Shown piece by piece: positions 1-5,270 of a stretch of 6,100 bases of DNA. Under the pieces are notes generated by a model. The model was not told the DNA's origin. It was given only the letters and a program-made list of their open reading frames with translations, and did no database searches. The DNA comes from Nevskia sp043781855 (lineage in GTDB: Bacteria > Pseudomonadota > Gammaproteobacteria > Nevskiales > Nevskiaceae), in the NCBI GenBank assembly GCA_043781855.1, contig JAYWBB010000055.1, positions 1 through 6,100 on the forward strand. The letters run 5' to 3'. The translations under genes and the position numbers were made by a program. Position 1 is the first letter of the stretch. Every line of letters begins with the position of its first letter.

Positions 1-53
1 CAGCGGCCATCGCCAGGGCCGCACAAACCCTTACGTCCAAGTCTAAACCCTAG
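1..53 (+). CDS. possible C-terminal tail of an upstream gene (partial)
   Basis: The reading frame beginning at base 3 is open from the window edge to a TAG at 51-53. It reads AAIARAAQTLTSKSKP, an alanine-rich then lysine/serine-rich tail that would suit the end of a helical protein. It would end only 8 bases before the next start codon, which suggests an operon. A second frame (from base 2) is also open to a TAA at 44-46, and a third stays open further, so the choice of frame is weak. Function cannot be read from so short a piece. Confidence 0.2.
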   Translation, partial: AAIARAAQTLTSKSKP

Positions 54-61
54 AGGTCGTT

Positions 62-298
62 ATGTCCGAGAACGCTTTTTTTGCAGTCTTCTTCTTCCCA
101 GCTGCCGCGGCGGTACTTGTCTTTTTCATGAAATACGTGTCGGCCGTTCTACAAGCCAGAGTGCGCCTGGGCCAGGACGAAGCCTATCGCGAGCTTGCGG
201 TTAAGGCCGCCACCGCCCAAGCAGAGGTAGCTGCGGTGCTGGGGCAAATTCAGGCTCGAATTGCTGTGATCGAGAAAATTCTCAAAGACGTCGAATAG
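62..298 (+). CDS. small single-pass membrane protein with coiled-coil tail, PspB-like layout
   Basis: This 78-residue protein starts at an ATG with AGAGG about five bases upstream. Residues 5-30 are strongly hydrophobic (FFAVFFFPAAAAVLVFFMKY) and form one membrane helix. Residues about 31-78 are an amphipathic, alanine-rich helix likely to form a coiled coil, ending RIAVIEKILKDVE. The layout of a short N-terminal anchor, a polar helix and a final R-I-x-x-[IL]-E-x-I-L segment is the same as in phage-shock protein PspB, which has a similar length. No pspA or pspC is visible beside it, so a role in envelope stress is only an inference from shape. The protein probably sits in the inner membrane with the helix in the cytoplasm. 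I recall similar unnamed proteins in Xanthomonadales. It is followed by a stem-loop and then by another membrane protein gene 58 bases on. Confidence 0.8.
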   Translation: MSENAFFAVFFFPAAAAVLVFFMKYVSAVLQARVRLGQDEAYRELAVKAATAQAEVAAVLGQIQARIAVIEKILKDVE

Positions 299-304
299 GC
301 ACGG

Positions 305-329
305 TCGCCCTATTCGTAAGAAAGGGCGA
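305..329 (+). terminator. stem-loop with GUAA tetraloop after the 78-aa gene
   Basis: TCGCCCT at 305-311 pairs with AGGGCGA at 323-329. Inside it TTC (313-315) pairs with GAA (320-322), leaving one bulged A (312) and a GTAA loop (316-319), which is a stable GNRA-type loop. It begins six bases after the stop codon. No T-run follows, so it is not a classic intrinsic terminator. It may slow transcription, protect the 3' end of the message or limit read-through into the next gene. Confidence 0.45.
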
Positions 330-356
330 GCCAGCCACCAGCACTGGGAGTCGCAG

Positions 357-773
357 ATGAACGAAGTCACGCTATTTCGCCTGTATGTCCTGCGGGCCAT
401 GTATTTGATCGTTGTGGTGGGGCTGGGCTTGTATCTATGGCCCGATGTAATCAATGGTCATCGACATTGGGAACTGATGCAGGGGTTGGCCTCATGCATG
501 CTCGCAGCGTTTTCTTTGCTCTGCGTCCTCGGGCTTCGTTATCCATTGCAGATGCTGCCCGTGCTCCTGTGGGAAATAGTCTGGAAGACCCTTTGGCTGC
601 TCATCGTTCCGTTGCCGGAGTGGTTGTCGGGCCGCGTCGATGACTCTCTGAAGCCCTCAATCTTCTCGGTTTCCCTGGTCGTTCTCGTCTATGCCGCCAT
701 TCCTTGGCGCTATGTGTTTGCGCACTACATCGCGACTCCCGGTGAACGGTGGCGCCCCTCAGGTGCACGGTAG
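357..773 (+). CDS. hypothetical membrane protein, four helices
   Basis: The 138-residue product starts at an ATG preceded by GGGAG with six bases of spacing, a good ribosome-binding site. Four hydrophobic stretches are visible, at roughly residues 12-29, 41-60, 66-86 and 102-120, so it should be an integral inner-membrane protein. Charged residues are few and lie in the short loops (NGHRHWE after helix 1, GRVDDSLK between helices 3 and 4). The tail after helix 4 is basic (GERWRPSGAR). I see no catalytic motif or known domain name. It resembles unnamed short membrane proteins common in proteobacteria and could be a transporter accessory or a structural membrane protein; nothing in the sequence decides this. 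It lies in the same direction as its two small neighbours, and a stem-loop covers its stop codon. Confidence 0.8.
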   Translation: MNEVTLFRLYVLRAMYLIVVVGLGLYLWPDVINGHRHWELMQGLASCMLAAFSLLCVLGLRYPLQMLPVLLWEIVWKTLWLLIVPLPEWLSGRVDDSLKPSIFSVSLVVLVYAAIPWRYVFAHYIATPGERWRPSGAR

Positions 774-804
774 CATCCGAATGTTGAGGCCAATATTGCT
801 ACCG
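768..804 (+). terminator. long interrupted stem-loop across the stop codon of the four-helix protein
   Basis: CGGTAGC (768-774) pairs with GCTACCG (798-804). Within it AATGTTG (780-786) pairs with CAATATT (791-797), with one G-U pair, around an AGGC loop. The only interruption is a one-sided bulge at 775-779. The stop codon (771-773) lies inside the outer stem. No T-run follows. It may act as an attenuator or 3'-end protector between this gene and the exported protein gene 72 bases further on. Confidence 0.45.
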
Positions 805-875
805 GTTCCAAATTCGTCACGCCGCGCGATTCGCTGTTTCAATTTCAATCCCTCAACCAGAAAAGGACATTAACT

Positions 876-1169
876 ATGAAGAGCACGATTGCAACCATCC
901 TTATAGCGTCGAGCGTTGTCTTCGGCGCACATGCCGCTGAACCCAGTCCAGCGACAGTGGCGCCCCTGTCAGACAGCCAGCGAGTTGACTATTTGATCCG
1001 GCAGAATCAGCTGTTCGTCGAAGAGATTCAGCGCTTACGGGTCGAATCCGCAACTCCCAAGACCAAGGAGGATGCGTTTGCCGCCTGTATGCAAGCCGCC
1101 AAAGGCCAGACCAGCCCGATGGCAGCGGAGTCGATCGGCGGCCATTGCGATCAGCTGTTGAAGAAGTGA
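876..1169 (+). CDS. small exported protein, two cysteines, unknown function
   Basis: This 97-residue protein starts at an ATG with AAAGGA eight bases upstream. Residues 1-20 form a clear Sec signal peptide: a lysine near the start, a hydrophobic core (TIATILIASSVVFG) and an AHA cleavage site before AEPSP. The mature part is about 77 residues. A low-complexity linker (to about 30) is followed by a predicted helix rich in Gln, Arg and Glu (about 33-58) and a C-terminal segment with Cys71 and Cys91, which could form a disulfide in the periplasm. There is no lipobox, so it is probably soluble. I do not recognise the family. It may share transcription with the two membrane protein genes upstream, although the stem-loop at 768-804 lies between them. 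Confidence 0.8.
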   Translation: MKSTIATILIASSVVFGAHAAEPSPATVAPLSDSQRVDYLIRQNQLFVEEIQRLRVESATPKTKEDAFAACMQAAKGQTSPMAAESIGGHCDQLLKK

Positions 1170-1195
1170 TGCGCTAACGGCATCGAGTAGTACTT

Positions 1196-1360
1196 AAGAC
1201 CGCGCACAACAAGCTAGCCAGAATTGCCGGATTCCTGTATCTCGCGGACGCCATCGCCGCTCCGCTTCGACTGATTTACATTCCGAGCACACTGTTCGTG
1301 AGCGGCAATGCTAGCGCGAGGGCCGACAATATTGTCGCGCACGAAACGCTATTCCGGTAA
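1196..1360 (+). pseudogene. N-terminal remnant of a DUF4386-type membrane protein
   Basis: The frame ending at the TAA at 1358-1360 reads KTAHNKLARIAGFLYLADA, then a hydrophobic run, RLIYIPSTLFVSGNASARAD and NIVAHETLFR. This is the N-terminal signature of DUF4386 proteins as I remember them: K-x-A-R-I-x-G-x-x-Y-L, then Y-[VI]-P-S-x-L-x-V-x-G-[DN]-A, then N-I-x-A-x-E-x-L-F-R. Family members are usually more than 200 residues with several membrane helices, while about 55 residues remain here. No ATG, GTG or TTG with a ribosome-binding site begins the match, and a stop falls directly after LFR, where the family carries on into its second helix. The gene therefore appears broken at both ends. The match is from memory; the decay itself is seen in the sequence. 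Confidence 0.55.
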
Positions 1361-1392
1361 ATGACATCGCCAAGGATCTATCGCGCGGGTAA

Positions 1393-1563
1393 TTCACTTT
1401 GGGACTGACCAATTCCGGACAAATCACGCTCCCGCCAGCGGCGGGAGGAAAGACCTTCAATTATGTGGTGGCAACCAAGCAGCCAACCTTCACCACTAAT
1501 CAGGATGGAATCTCTTATTCAACCCTGGTTGACGTAACGGTTACCACGCGAAGAACGCAATAG
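1393..1563 (+). pseudogene. startless open frame, probably the 3' end of a lost gene
   Basis: The frame between the stops at 1390-1392 and 1561-1563 gives 56 residues, including SGQITLPPAAGGKTFNYVV and, near the end, STLVDVTVTTRRTQ. The composition is rich in Thr, Val, Gly and Asn, typical of a beta-rich extracytoplasmic or structural domain. No usual start codon opens it (an in-frame GTG pair lies inside) and there is no ribosome-binding site. It ends in a perfect palindrome, as a real gene end might. I do not recognise a family. It could be the C-terminal relic of an exported protein or a chance frame. Confidence 0.3.
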
Positions 1564-1579
1564 TTGCGCATGCGCAACT
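1562..1579. repeat. perfect 18-bp palindrome
   Basis: AGTTGCGCATGCGCAACT is its own reverse complement over all 18 bases and overlaps the stop codon of the startless frame. With no loop it is less suited to an RNA hairpin than to a dimeric repressor site, though an RNA stem with a small loop could form. No T-run follows. It lies 57 bases upstream of the short signal-peptide ORF at 1636 and so could be an operator for it. No regulator is identified. Confidence 0.5.
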
Positions 1580-1635
1580 CCCATGTCTCCCACTTGCGGC
1601 GCGCTAACATCTGCGTCAAGAAACGGGGGGACTTC

Positions 1636-1765
1636 ATGAAACGGTTACTCATTGCCGCATGCATCGTGCTGGCCGGCCAAGCTCAGAAAGCACATGTGTT
1701 CCCTCGATCCTAATTCCATACTAGCCGGCCCAGTTATTACCAACAAGCAACCCCAGACGCGCTGA
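1636..1765 (+). pseudogene. frameshifted small secreted protein or lipoprotein remnant
   Basis: An ATG at 1636 with a G-rich site (GGGGGGA) six bases upstream opens a frame reading MKRLLIAACIVLAGQAQKAH, a typical signal-peptide start. This frame stops at 1711-1713 after only 25 residues. One base over, the next frame continues from about 1694 as MCSLDPNSILAGPVITNKQP and ends with a TGA at 1763-1765, so one base change near 1690-1700 would join them into a protein of about 42 residues. I-A-A-C resembles a lipobox, but it sits too close to the start to be convincing. The family is not recognised. It may instead be a real 25-residue ORF or noise. Confidence 0.3.
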
Positions 1766-1903
1766 CCCGCTCGATATCTTGTAGGTTAACGAAGTGAGTG
1801 CATCGAGCCTCCACTCGCTCCCTTGGTTGCCCGTTAGCTGTCGTTCGCGACCGGCTGCAACGGGCTGATTGCCGCCGGACGCCAAAGTCCGTTGAGAAGT
1901 GCC

Positions 1904-2890
1904 CTATGGCGCTGCCGGCAACGCGTCCCGAAACCGCAGGTAATCACGCGCAGCGGCTGCCGGCGCTTCCAGCATCGGCAGATGCCCAATGTTCGGCAGG
2001 ATCGCGACCGTCGAGTTCGGCAGCAGCTTGTGCAGGATTTCCGCTCCGGAGACATGCAGCAGGCGATCGTGATCGCCCCAGGTGATCAGCGTCGGTGTTG
2101 CCAGCGGCGCGGGCAGGGCGGCGAGCTGCGAGTCGAGCGGCGGCGAGTCTTCGCGCAGCTGTTTGAAGATCACAAGATTGAGCGCGTAGTTATCGGCCTG
2201 CCGTTTTGCCAGCACGGCGGCTACCGGCGCTGGAATGAACGGCGGGTCTTCCATCGCGAAATGGATGAGGCGATGAAAATCCTCGACGTTGCGCGCGAAC
2301 AGCGGCGGCGGCTGGCCGTTCTTGATGAGCGTGATCATCTCGCTGTCCTGTGCGCTGTGGACCCCGCCCGGGTCGAGCAGCCAGAGACTTTTCACCTGTT
2401 CCGGTTGGGCGATGGCATAGGCCGCCGAAATCCAGCCGCCCATGGAGTTGCCGCCGAGGTCGAAGCGTCCGAGCTTCAGCACCTTCGCGATCGCGGCGAC
2501 GTTCGCCACCTGGTCTTCGATGCGGTAGCGGCCGTCGGCCGGCTTGCTGCTTTCGCCGAAGCCCGGCAGGTCGACGGCATAAACGCGGTAGCGCTTCGTC
2601 AGCTTCGCGCCGACGCGCGTCCAGTTGTCCTTGTCGGCGCCGACGCCATGCAGCAGCAGCAGCGGCGGCGCACCGGCCGGACCGCCTTCGAGATAGACGA
2701 TATGGAAGCCCGGAATGTCGAGCTCCGAACGATGCAGGCCCGCACGCATGCGCTCGAGACTCATCGCGGTATCGGCCAGGCGAACCGGCGCAAAGAAGTA
2801 GAGACCGGCGAAAACCGCGACGACGATGGCCAGCAGGATCAGCAGGCCGTAGAGAAGGATGAGCAAGGGCGACTCCATGTTTGTGAACAT
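1904..2890 (-). CDS. membrane-anchored alpha/beta hydrolase
   Basis: The protein has 328 residues when started at the ATG at 2890, which has AGGA five bases upstream; the frame is open further upstream but that part overlaps tesB. Residues 7-33 are a hydrophobic N-terminal anchor. The catalytic domain follows: the oxyanion-hole strand and loop LLLLHGVGADKDNW (77-90), the DLPGFG turn (107-112), the nucleophile elbow GGNSMGG with Ser149, the acid at Asp275 in WGDHD, and His303 in NIGHLPMLEAP. A cap region lies between about 175 and 250. All triad residues are present, so it should be an active serine hydrolase, probably a lipase or esterase of the monoacylglycerol-lipase-like type, held at the membrane. 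The exact substrate cannot be read. It lies 47 bases downstream of tesB on the same strand and probably shares its transcript, which hints at lipid or acyl-ester turnover. Confidence 0.92.
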   Translation of the reverse strand: MFTNMESPLLILLYGLLILLAIVVAVFAGLYFFAPVRLADTAMSLERMRAGLHRSELDIPGFHIVYLEGGPAGAPPLLLLHGVGADKDNWTRVGAKLTKRYRVYAVDLPGFGESSKPADGRYRIEDQVANVAAIAKVLKLGRFDLGGNSMGGWISAAYAIAQPEQVKSLWLLDPGGVHSAQDSEMITLIKNGQPPPLFARNVEDFHRLIHFAMEDPPFIPAPVAAVLAKRQADNYALNLVIFKQLREDSPPLDSQLAALPAPLATPTLITWGDHDRLLHVSGAEILHKLLPNSTVAILPNIGHLPMLEAPAAAARDYLRFRDALPAAP

Positions 2891-2937
2891 TTGCATCCTG
2901 GTTTGCGGCGAGCCAACCGGCGCTGTGCGCGTAGACC

Positions 2938-3822
2938 TCAGGCCGGCTCGATCGGCCGCATGAGGCTTTCCTGTACGGCACTCGCGACGAGGCGACCGGC
3001 ACGGTCGTAGATCAGCCCGCGCGACAGGCCGCGCACGGCCTGCGCAGTCGGCGAATCCATGACGTAGAGCAGCCAGTCGTCGACTTTCAACTCGCGGTGG
3101 AACCATAGCGCGTGATCGATCGACGCGACTACCAGTTCGCGCGAGATGAAGGAGACGCCGTGCGGCAGCAGGGCTGCGCCGAGCAGGTTGAAATCCGAGG
3201 CGTAGGCCAGCACGGAACGATGCAGCATCGGATCAACCGGCAGCGTGCCGGCGGCGCGGAACCAGATCGCCTGCGAAGGCTTGCGCACCTCGGGATCGAA
3301 AGGATCCCAGGGCGTGACCGGCTTGAACTCGATCGCGAGTTCGCGCGTGAATGTCGTCAACAGGCGCTCCGGAATCGAGCCGTGGCGCGCCAGTTCTGCG
3401 GCCAGCCACTGCTTGCGCAGGACATTCTGCGAGACTAGCGCCTCCGGCGGGGGCACGTCCGGCATCGGCGTCTGATGCTCGAAACCGCGCTCGGCTTTCT
3501 GGAACGAAACCATCAGCGACAGGATCGGTTGGCCGTGCTGGATCGCCTGCACGCGGCGCGTCGTGAAACTGCGGCCATCGCGAACGCGGTCGACCTCGTA
3601 GATGATCGGCGTGGCCATGTCCCCCGGCCGCAGGAAATAAGCGTGCAGGGAATGCGGAGCGACGTTCTCGACCGTGCGCGTGGCGGCGACCAGCGCCTGG
3701 CTGATGACCTGCCCGCCGAACACGCTCTTGCCGCCGAGGTCCAGCGAGACGCCCCGGAACAAATTCTCTTCCAGCGTTTCCAAATCGAGCAGATTGACGA
3801 GGTCTTGCAGAACGCGGTTCAT
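2938..3822 (-). CDS. tesB: acyl-CoA thioesterase II
   Basis: TesB hydrolyses acyl-CoA esters to free fatty acid and CoA in the cytoplasm. The 294-residue product is close to the 286 of E. coli TesB and aligns along its whole length: LEENLFRG near residue 17, VFGGQVISQAL (34-44), HSLHAYFLRPGD (57-68), GFEHQTPMP (113-121), YASDFNLL (207-214), SIDHALWFHR (234-243) and VQESLMR (283-289). Both hot-dog folds are present. The E. coli active-site residues Asp204, Thr228 and Gln278 correspond to Asp210, Ser234 and Gln284, a conservative Thr-to-Ser change. The start at 3822 is chosen because the protein then begins MNRVLQDL like the family, with AGGGAA six bases upstream; the frame is open to 3963 but the extra residues are unlike TesB. 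It is followed by the hydrolase gene and is divergent from the transglutaminase gene. Confidence 0.96.
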   Translation of the reverse strand: MNRVLQDLVNLLDLETLEENLFRGVSLDLGGKSVFGGQVISQALVAATRTVENVAPHSLHAYFLRPGDMATPIIYEVDRVRDGRSFTTRRVQAIQHGQPILSLMVSFQKAERGFEHQTPMPDVPPPEALVSQNVLRKQWLAAELARHGSIPERLLTTFTRELAIEFKPVTPWDPFDPEVRKPSQAIWFRAAGTLPVDPMLHRSVLAYASDFNLLGAALLPHGVSFISRELVVASIDHALWFHRELKVDDWLLYVMDSPTAQAVRGLSRGLIYDRAGRLVASAVQESLMRPIEPA

Positions 3823-3847
3823 CGAAATTCCCTGGCGATAGTCCGCA

Positions 3848-3877
3848 AGATTAGCCGCAGACGAGGGGACGGGTGAA
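3848..3877 (-). promoter_or_regulatory. possible promoter for tesB and the hydrolase
   Basis: On the minus strand TTCACC (3877-3872) and TAATCT (3853-3848) are 18 bases apart, a fair match to sigma-70 boxes. The -10 box ends 25 bases before the tesB start. It lies in the only non-coding gap between the two divergent genes. It is a weak match in GC-rich DNA and could be chance. No equally good boxes were found for the transglutaminase gene on the other strand. Confidence 0.25.
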
Positions 3878-3901
3878 ACCGCGCGCTGCAGGGAAGCCGT
3901 C

Positions 3902-4813
3902 ATGCTGTGTCCCGAAAACCTTCTGTCCCGAGCCCTTATGCCCAGCCTGACCGTGCACCACAAGACCGTTTACACCTACGCCAGCCCCGTCGCATTCGGC
4001 GAGCACCGGATGATGTTCCGCCCGCGCGACAGCCATGACCTGCGCCTGGTCGAGACCAGTCTGACGATCTCCCCGCCCGCGCAGGTGCGCTGGCTGCACG
4101 ACGTATTCGGCAATTCGATCGCGATCGCGAGTTTCACCGGCCTCGGGACCGAACTTGCGTTCGAGTCGACATTCACCGCAGAGCACTATCCGGCCGCGCC
4201 GCGAGAACTGGTGCTGGAGCCCTATGCACGGACTTATCCATTCAGCTATCCGGCGGAGGAAGTGCCGGACCTGGCGCGCTCGATCGAGCGGCATTACACC
4301 GACCCGTTCCGCAGGATCGACGAATGGGCGCGGCCCTTCGTGCACGAAAGCGCCGAGCCGGACACGATGAATGTTCTGGTTGCGATCACCAAGGCGATCA
4401 AGGCGCAGTTCTCCTACGCGCGGCGTGAGGAAATGGGCACGCAGACGCCGCTGGAAACGCTCGAGCTCGGCACCGGCAGCTGTCGCGACTTCGCGGCCTT
4501 CATGATGGAAGCCGTGCGCAGCCTCGGTTTCGCGGCACGCTTCGTTTCCGGCTACCTGTACGACGAGAAGCTGGTCGGTGCGGAGAACCGCGTCGTCGGC
4601 GGCGGCGCCACGCACGCCTGGGTGCAGGTTTATCTGCCCGGCGCCGGCTGGGTCGAGTTCGATCCCACCAACGCGCTGGTCGGCGGCCGCAACCTGATCC
4701 GCATCGCCGTCGCGCGCGATGCCGCGCAGGCGGTGCCGTTGGCCGGCAGCTTCAAGGGCGCAGCGAACGACTTCATCGGCATGACGGTGAATGTCGAGGT
4801 GACGGTCGGGTAG
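3902..4813 (+). CDS. transglutaminase-like family protein (Cys-His-Asp)
   Basis: The 303-residue product has the two-part layout of bacterial transglutaminase-like proteins. An N-terminal beta region (about 14-110) contains the family start LTVHHKTVYTYASPVAFGEH and the MFRPRDSHDLRL segment. The papain-like core (about 155-260) carries Cys194 in GTGSCRDFA, His238 in ATHAWVQVYLPG and Asp254 in WVEFDPTN, so the catalytic triad is complete. Such proteins usually act as cysteine peptidases or amidases rather than protein cross-linkers; the substrate is unknown. There is no signal peptide, so it should be cytoplasmic. The ATG at 3902 is chosen because AGGGAAG lies about five bases upstream. The family match begins only at residue 13-15, so the ATG at 3938 (MPSLTVHH) is a real alternative, although it lacks a good ribosome-binding site. 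The gene is divergent from tesB and ends before a terminator. Confidence 0.93.
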   Translation: MLCPENLLSRALMPSLTVHHKTVYTYASPVAFGEHRMMFRPRDSHDLRLVETSLTISPPAQVRWLHDVFGNSIAIASFTGLGTELAFESTFTAEHYPAAPRELVLEPYARTYPFSYPAEEVPDLARSIERHYTDPFRRIDEWARPFVHESAEPDTMNVLVAITKAIKAQFSYARREEMGTQTPLETLELGTGSCRDFAAFMMEAVRSLGFAARFVSGYLYDEKLVGAENRVVGGGATHAWVQVYLPGAGWVEFDPTNALVGGRNLIRIAVARDAAQAVPLAGSFKGAANDFIGMTVNVEVTVG

Positions 4814-4882
4814 AGGTCAGTTTGAAATAGAATAATGACTTCTACGCAGCGCTGGACTGACACCGCCCGAACGCCGGGCATG

Positions 4883-4906
4883 AAAAAGCCCGCGCTGAGC
4901 GGGCTT
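4883..4906. terminator. intrinsic terminator, probably bidirectional
   Basis: AAGCCCGC (4886-4893) pairs with GCGGGCTT (4899-4906) around a GCTGA loop. The run of five A at 4883-4887 gives a T-run on the minus strand, so the classic terminator form serves the toxin-antitoxin gene that ends at 4932. On the + strand the stem is followed by a T-rich tail, so it can also stop the transglutaminase transcript. It lies between two convergent genes, as expected for a shared terminator. Confidence 0.85.
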
Positions 4907-4931
4907 CTGTTTCTGTTTCTAAATACGGCGA

Positions 4932-5270
4932 CTAGGCGCGTCGTCGCCGAGGTTGATCCTGGGCTATGGCGCGCGCACGCTGTTCCTGCTTGTCCATGTC
5001 GTCCGCGATCTGTTTCATCTCGGACACGGCGAAGCGCTGCAGAGCCTGCTTCATCAGCGTCTGATACTTCATCCCGGCGCGCATGGCAATGTAGCGATAG
5101 TCGTCGATCATTGCTTTTGGCAGACGTATCGAGATCATCTGCAGATCCAGCAACTCATCTACGCGCGCATCGCTTCCTTCCGGTGCCGGCTTGGTGTGTT
5201 CTGCACTGTCACCAAGCGCTCCGGTTTCCCACGCCTCATCGGTACTGGGCACCTTCACTACCTTGGCCAT
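4932..5270 (-). CDS. CopG/ribbon-helix-helix antitoxin, internal start
   Basis: This is the likely separate antitoxin product, 112 residues, nested in the 3' half of the fused frame. Its ATG at 5270 has AGGGGA seven bases upstream, the best ribosome-binding site in this part of the window. The N-terminal part (MAKVVKVPSTDEAWETG) resembles that of antitoxins paired with this toxin type. The core LQMISIRLPKAMIDDYRYIA (residues 43-62) is the beta-strand plus first helix of a ribbon-helix-helix fold, and AGMKYQTLMKQALQRF (65-80) is the second helix, with the G-x-x-Y-Q-x-L-[IM] pattern seen in CopG/BrnA antitoxins. The tail is charged and coiled, ending in basic residues. It should dimerise, bind the operator upstream of the operon and neutralise the toxin domain. 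Translation from this internal start is an inference. Confidence 0.7.
   Translation of the reverse strand: MAKVVKVPSTDEAWETGALGDSAEHTKPAPEGSDARVDELLDLQMISIRLPKAMIDDYRYIAMRAGMKYQTLMKQALQRFAVSEMKQIADDMDKQEQRARAIAQDQPRRRRA

Larger units (their letters stand above)
1170..1903. other. gene-poor stretch with decayed gene fragments
   Basis: No intact gene with a start codon, ribosome-binding site and sensible length is visible in these 734 bases. In order along the + strand it contains a DUF4386-like fragment, a startless open frame that ends in an 18-bp palindrome, and a short signal-peptide ORF that stops early. From about 1766 to 1903 I see nothing convincing apart from a weak 5-bp stem (1876-1880 with 1887-1891) downstream of the minus-strand hydrolase. 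The stretch looks like a decaying accessory region. Confidence 0.5.

Noticed and set aside
2190..3002. Second minus-strand frame overlapping the hydrolase
   Set aside because: The translation is Arg/Ala/Gly-rich, low in complexity, and is an out-of-frame shadow of the hydrolase.
1892..3010. Long + strand open frame of 372 codons opposite the hydrolase
   Set aside because: It lies antisense to a hydrolase with a full catalytic triad, and its translation is rich in Arg and Gln with no domain, as expected for the mirror of GC-rich coding DNA.
2891..3106. N-terminal extension of the hydrolase overlapping tesB
   Set aside because: The extension is Arg-rich and overlaps tesB coding sequence. The ATG at 2890 has AGGA at correct spacing and is followed directly by the membrane anchor.
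3823..3963. N-terminal extension of TesB up to 3963
   Set aside because: The extra residues do not resemble TesB, would overlap the start of the divergent gene, and the ATG at 3822 has its own good ribosome-binding site.
3851..4615. Minus-strand open frame of 254 codons opposite the transglutaminase
   Set aside because: The transglutaminase on the other strand has clear family motifs and triad; the antisense product has no recognisable fold or ribosome-binding site.
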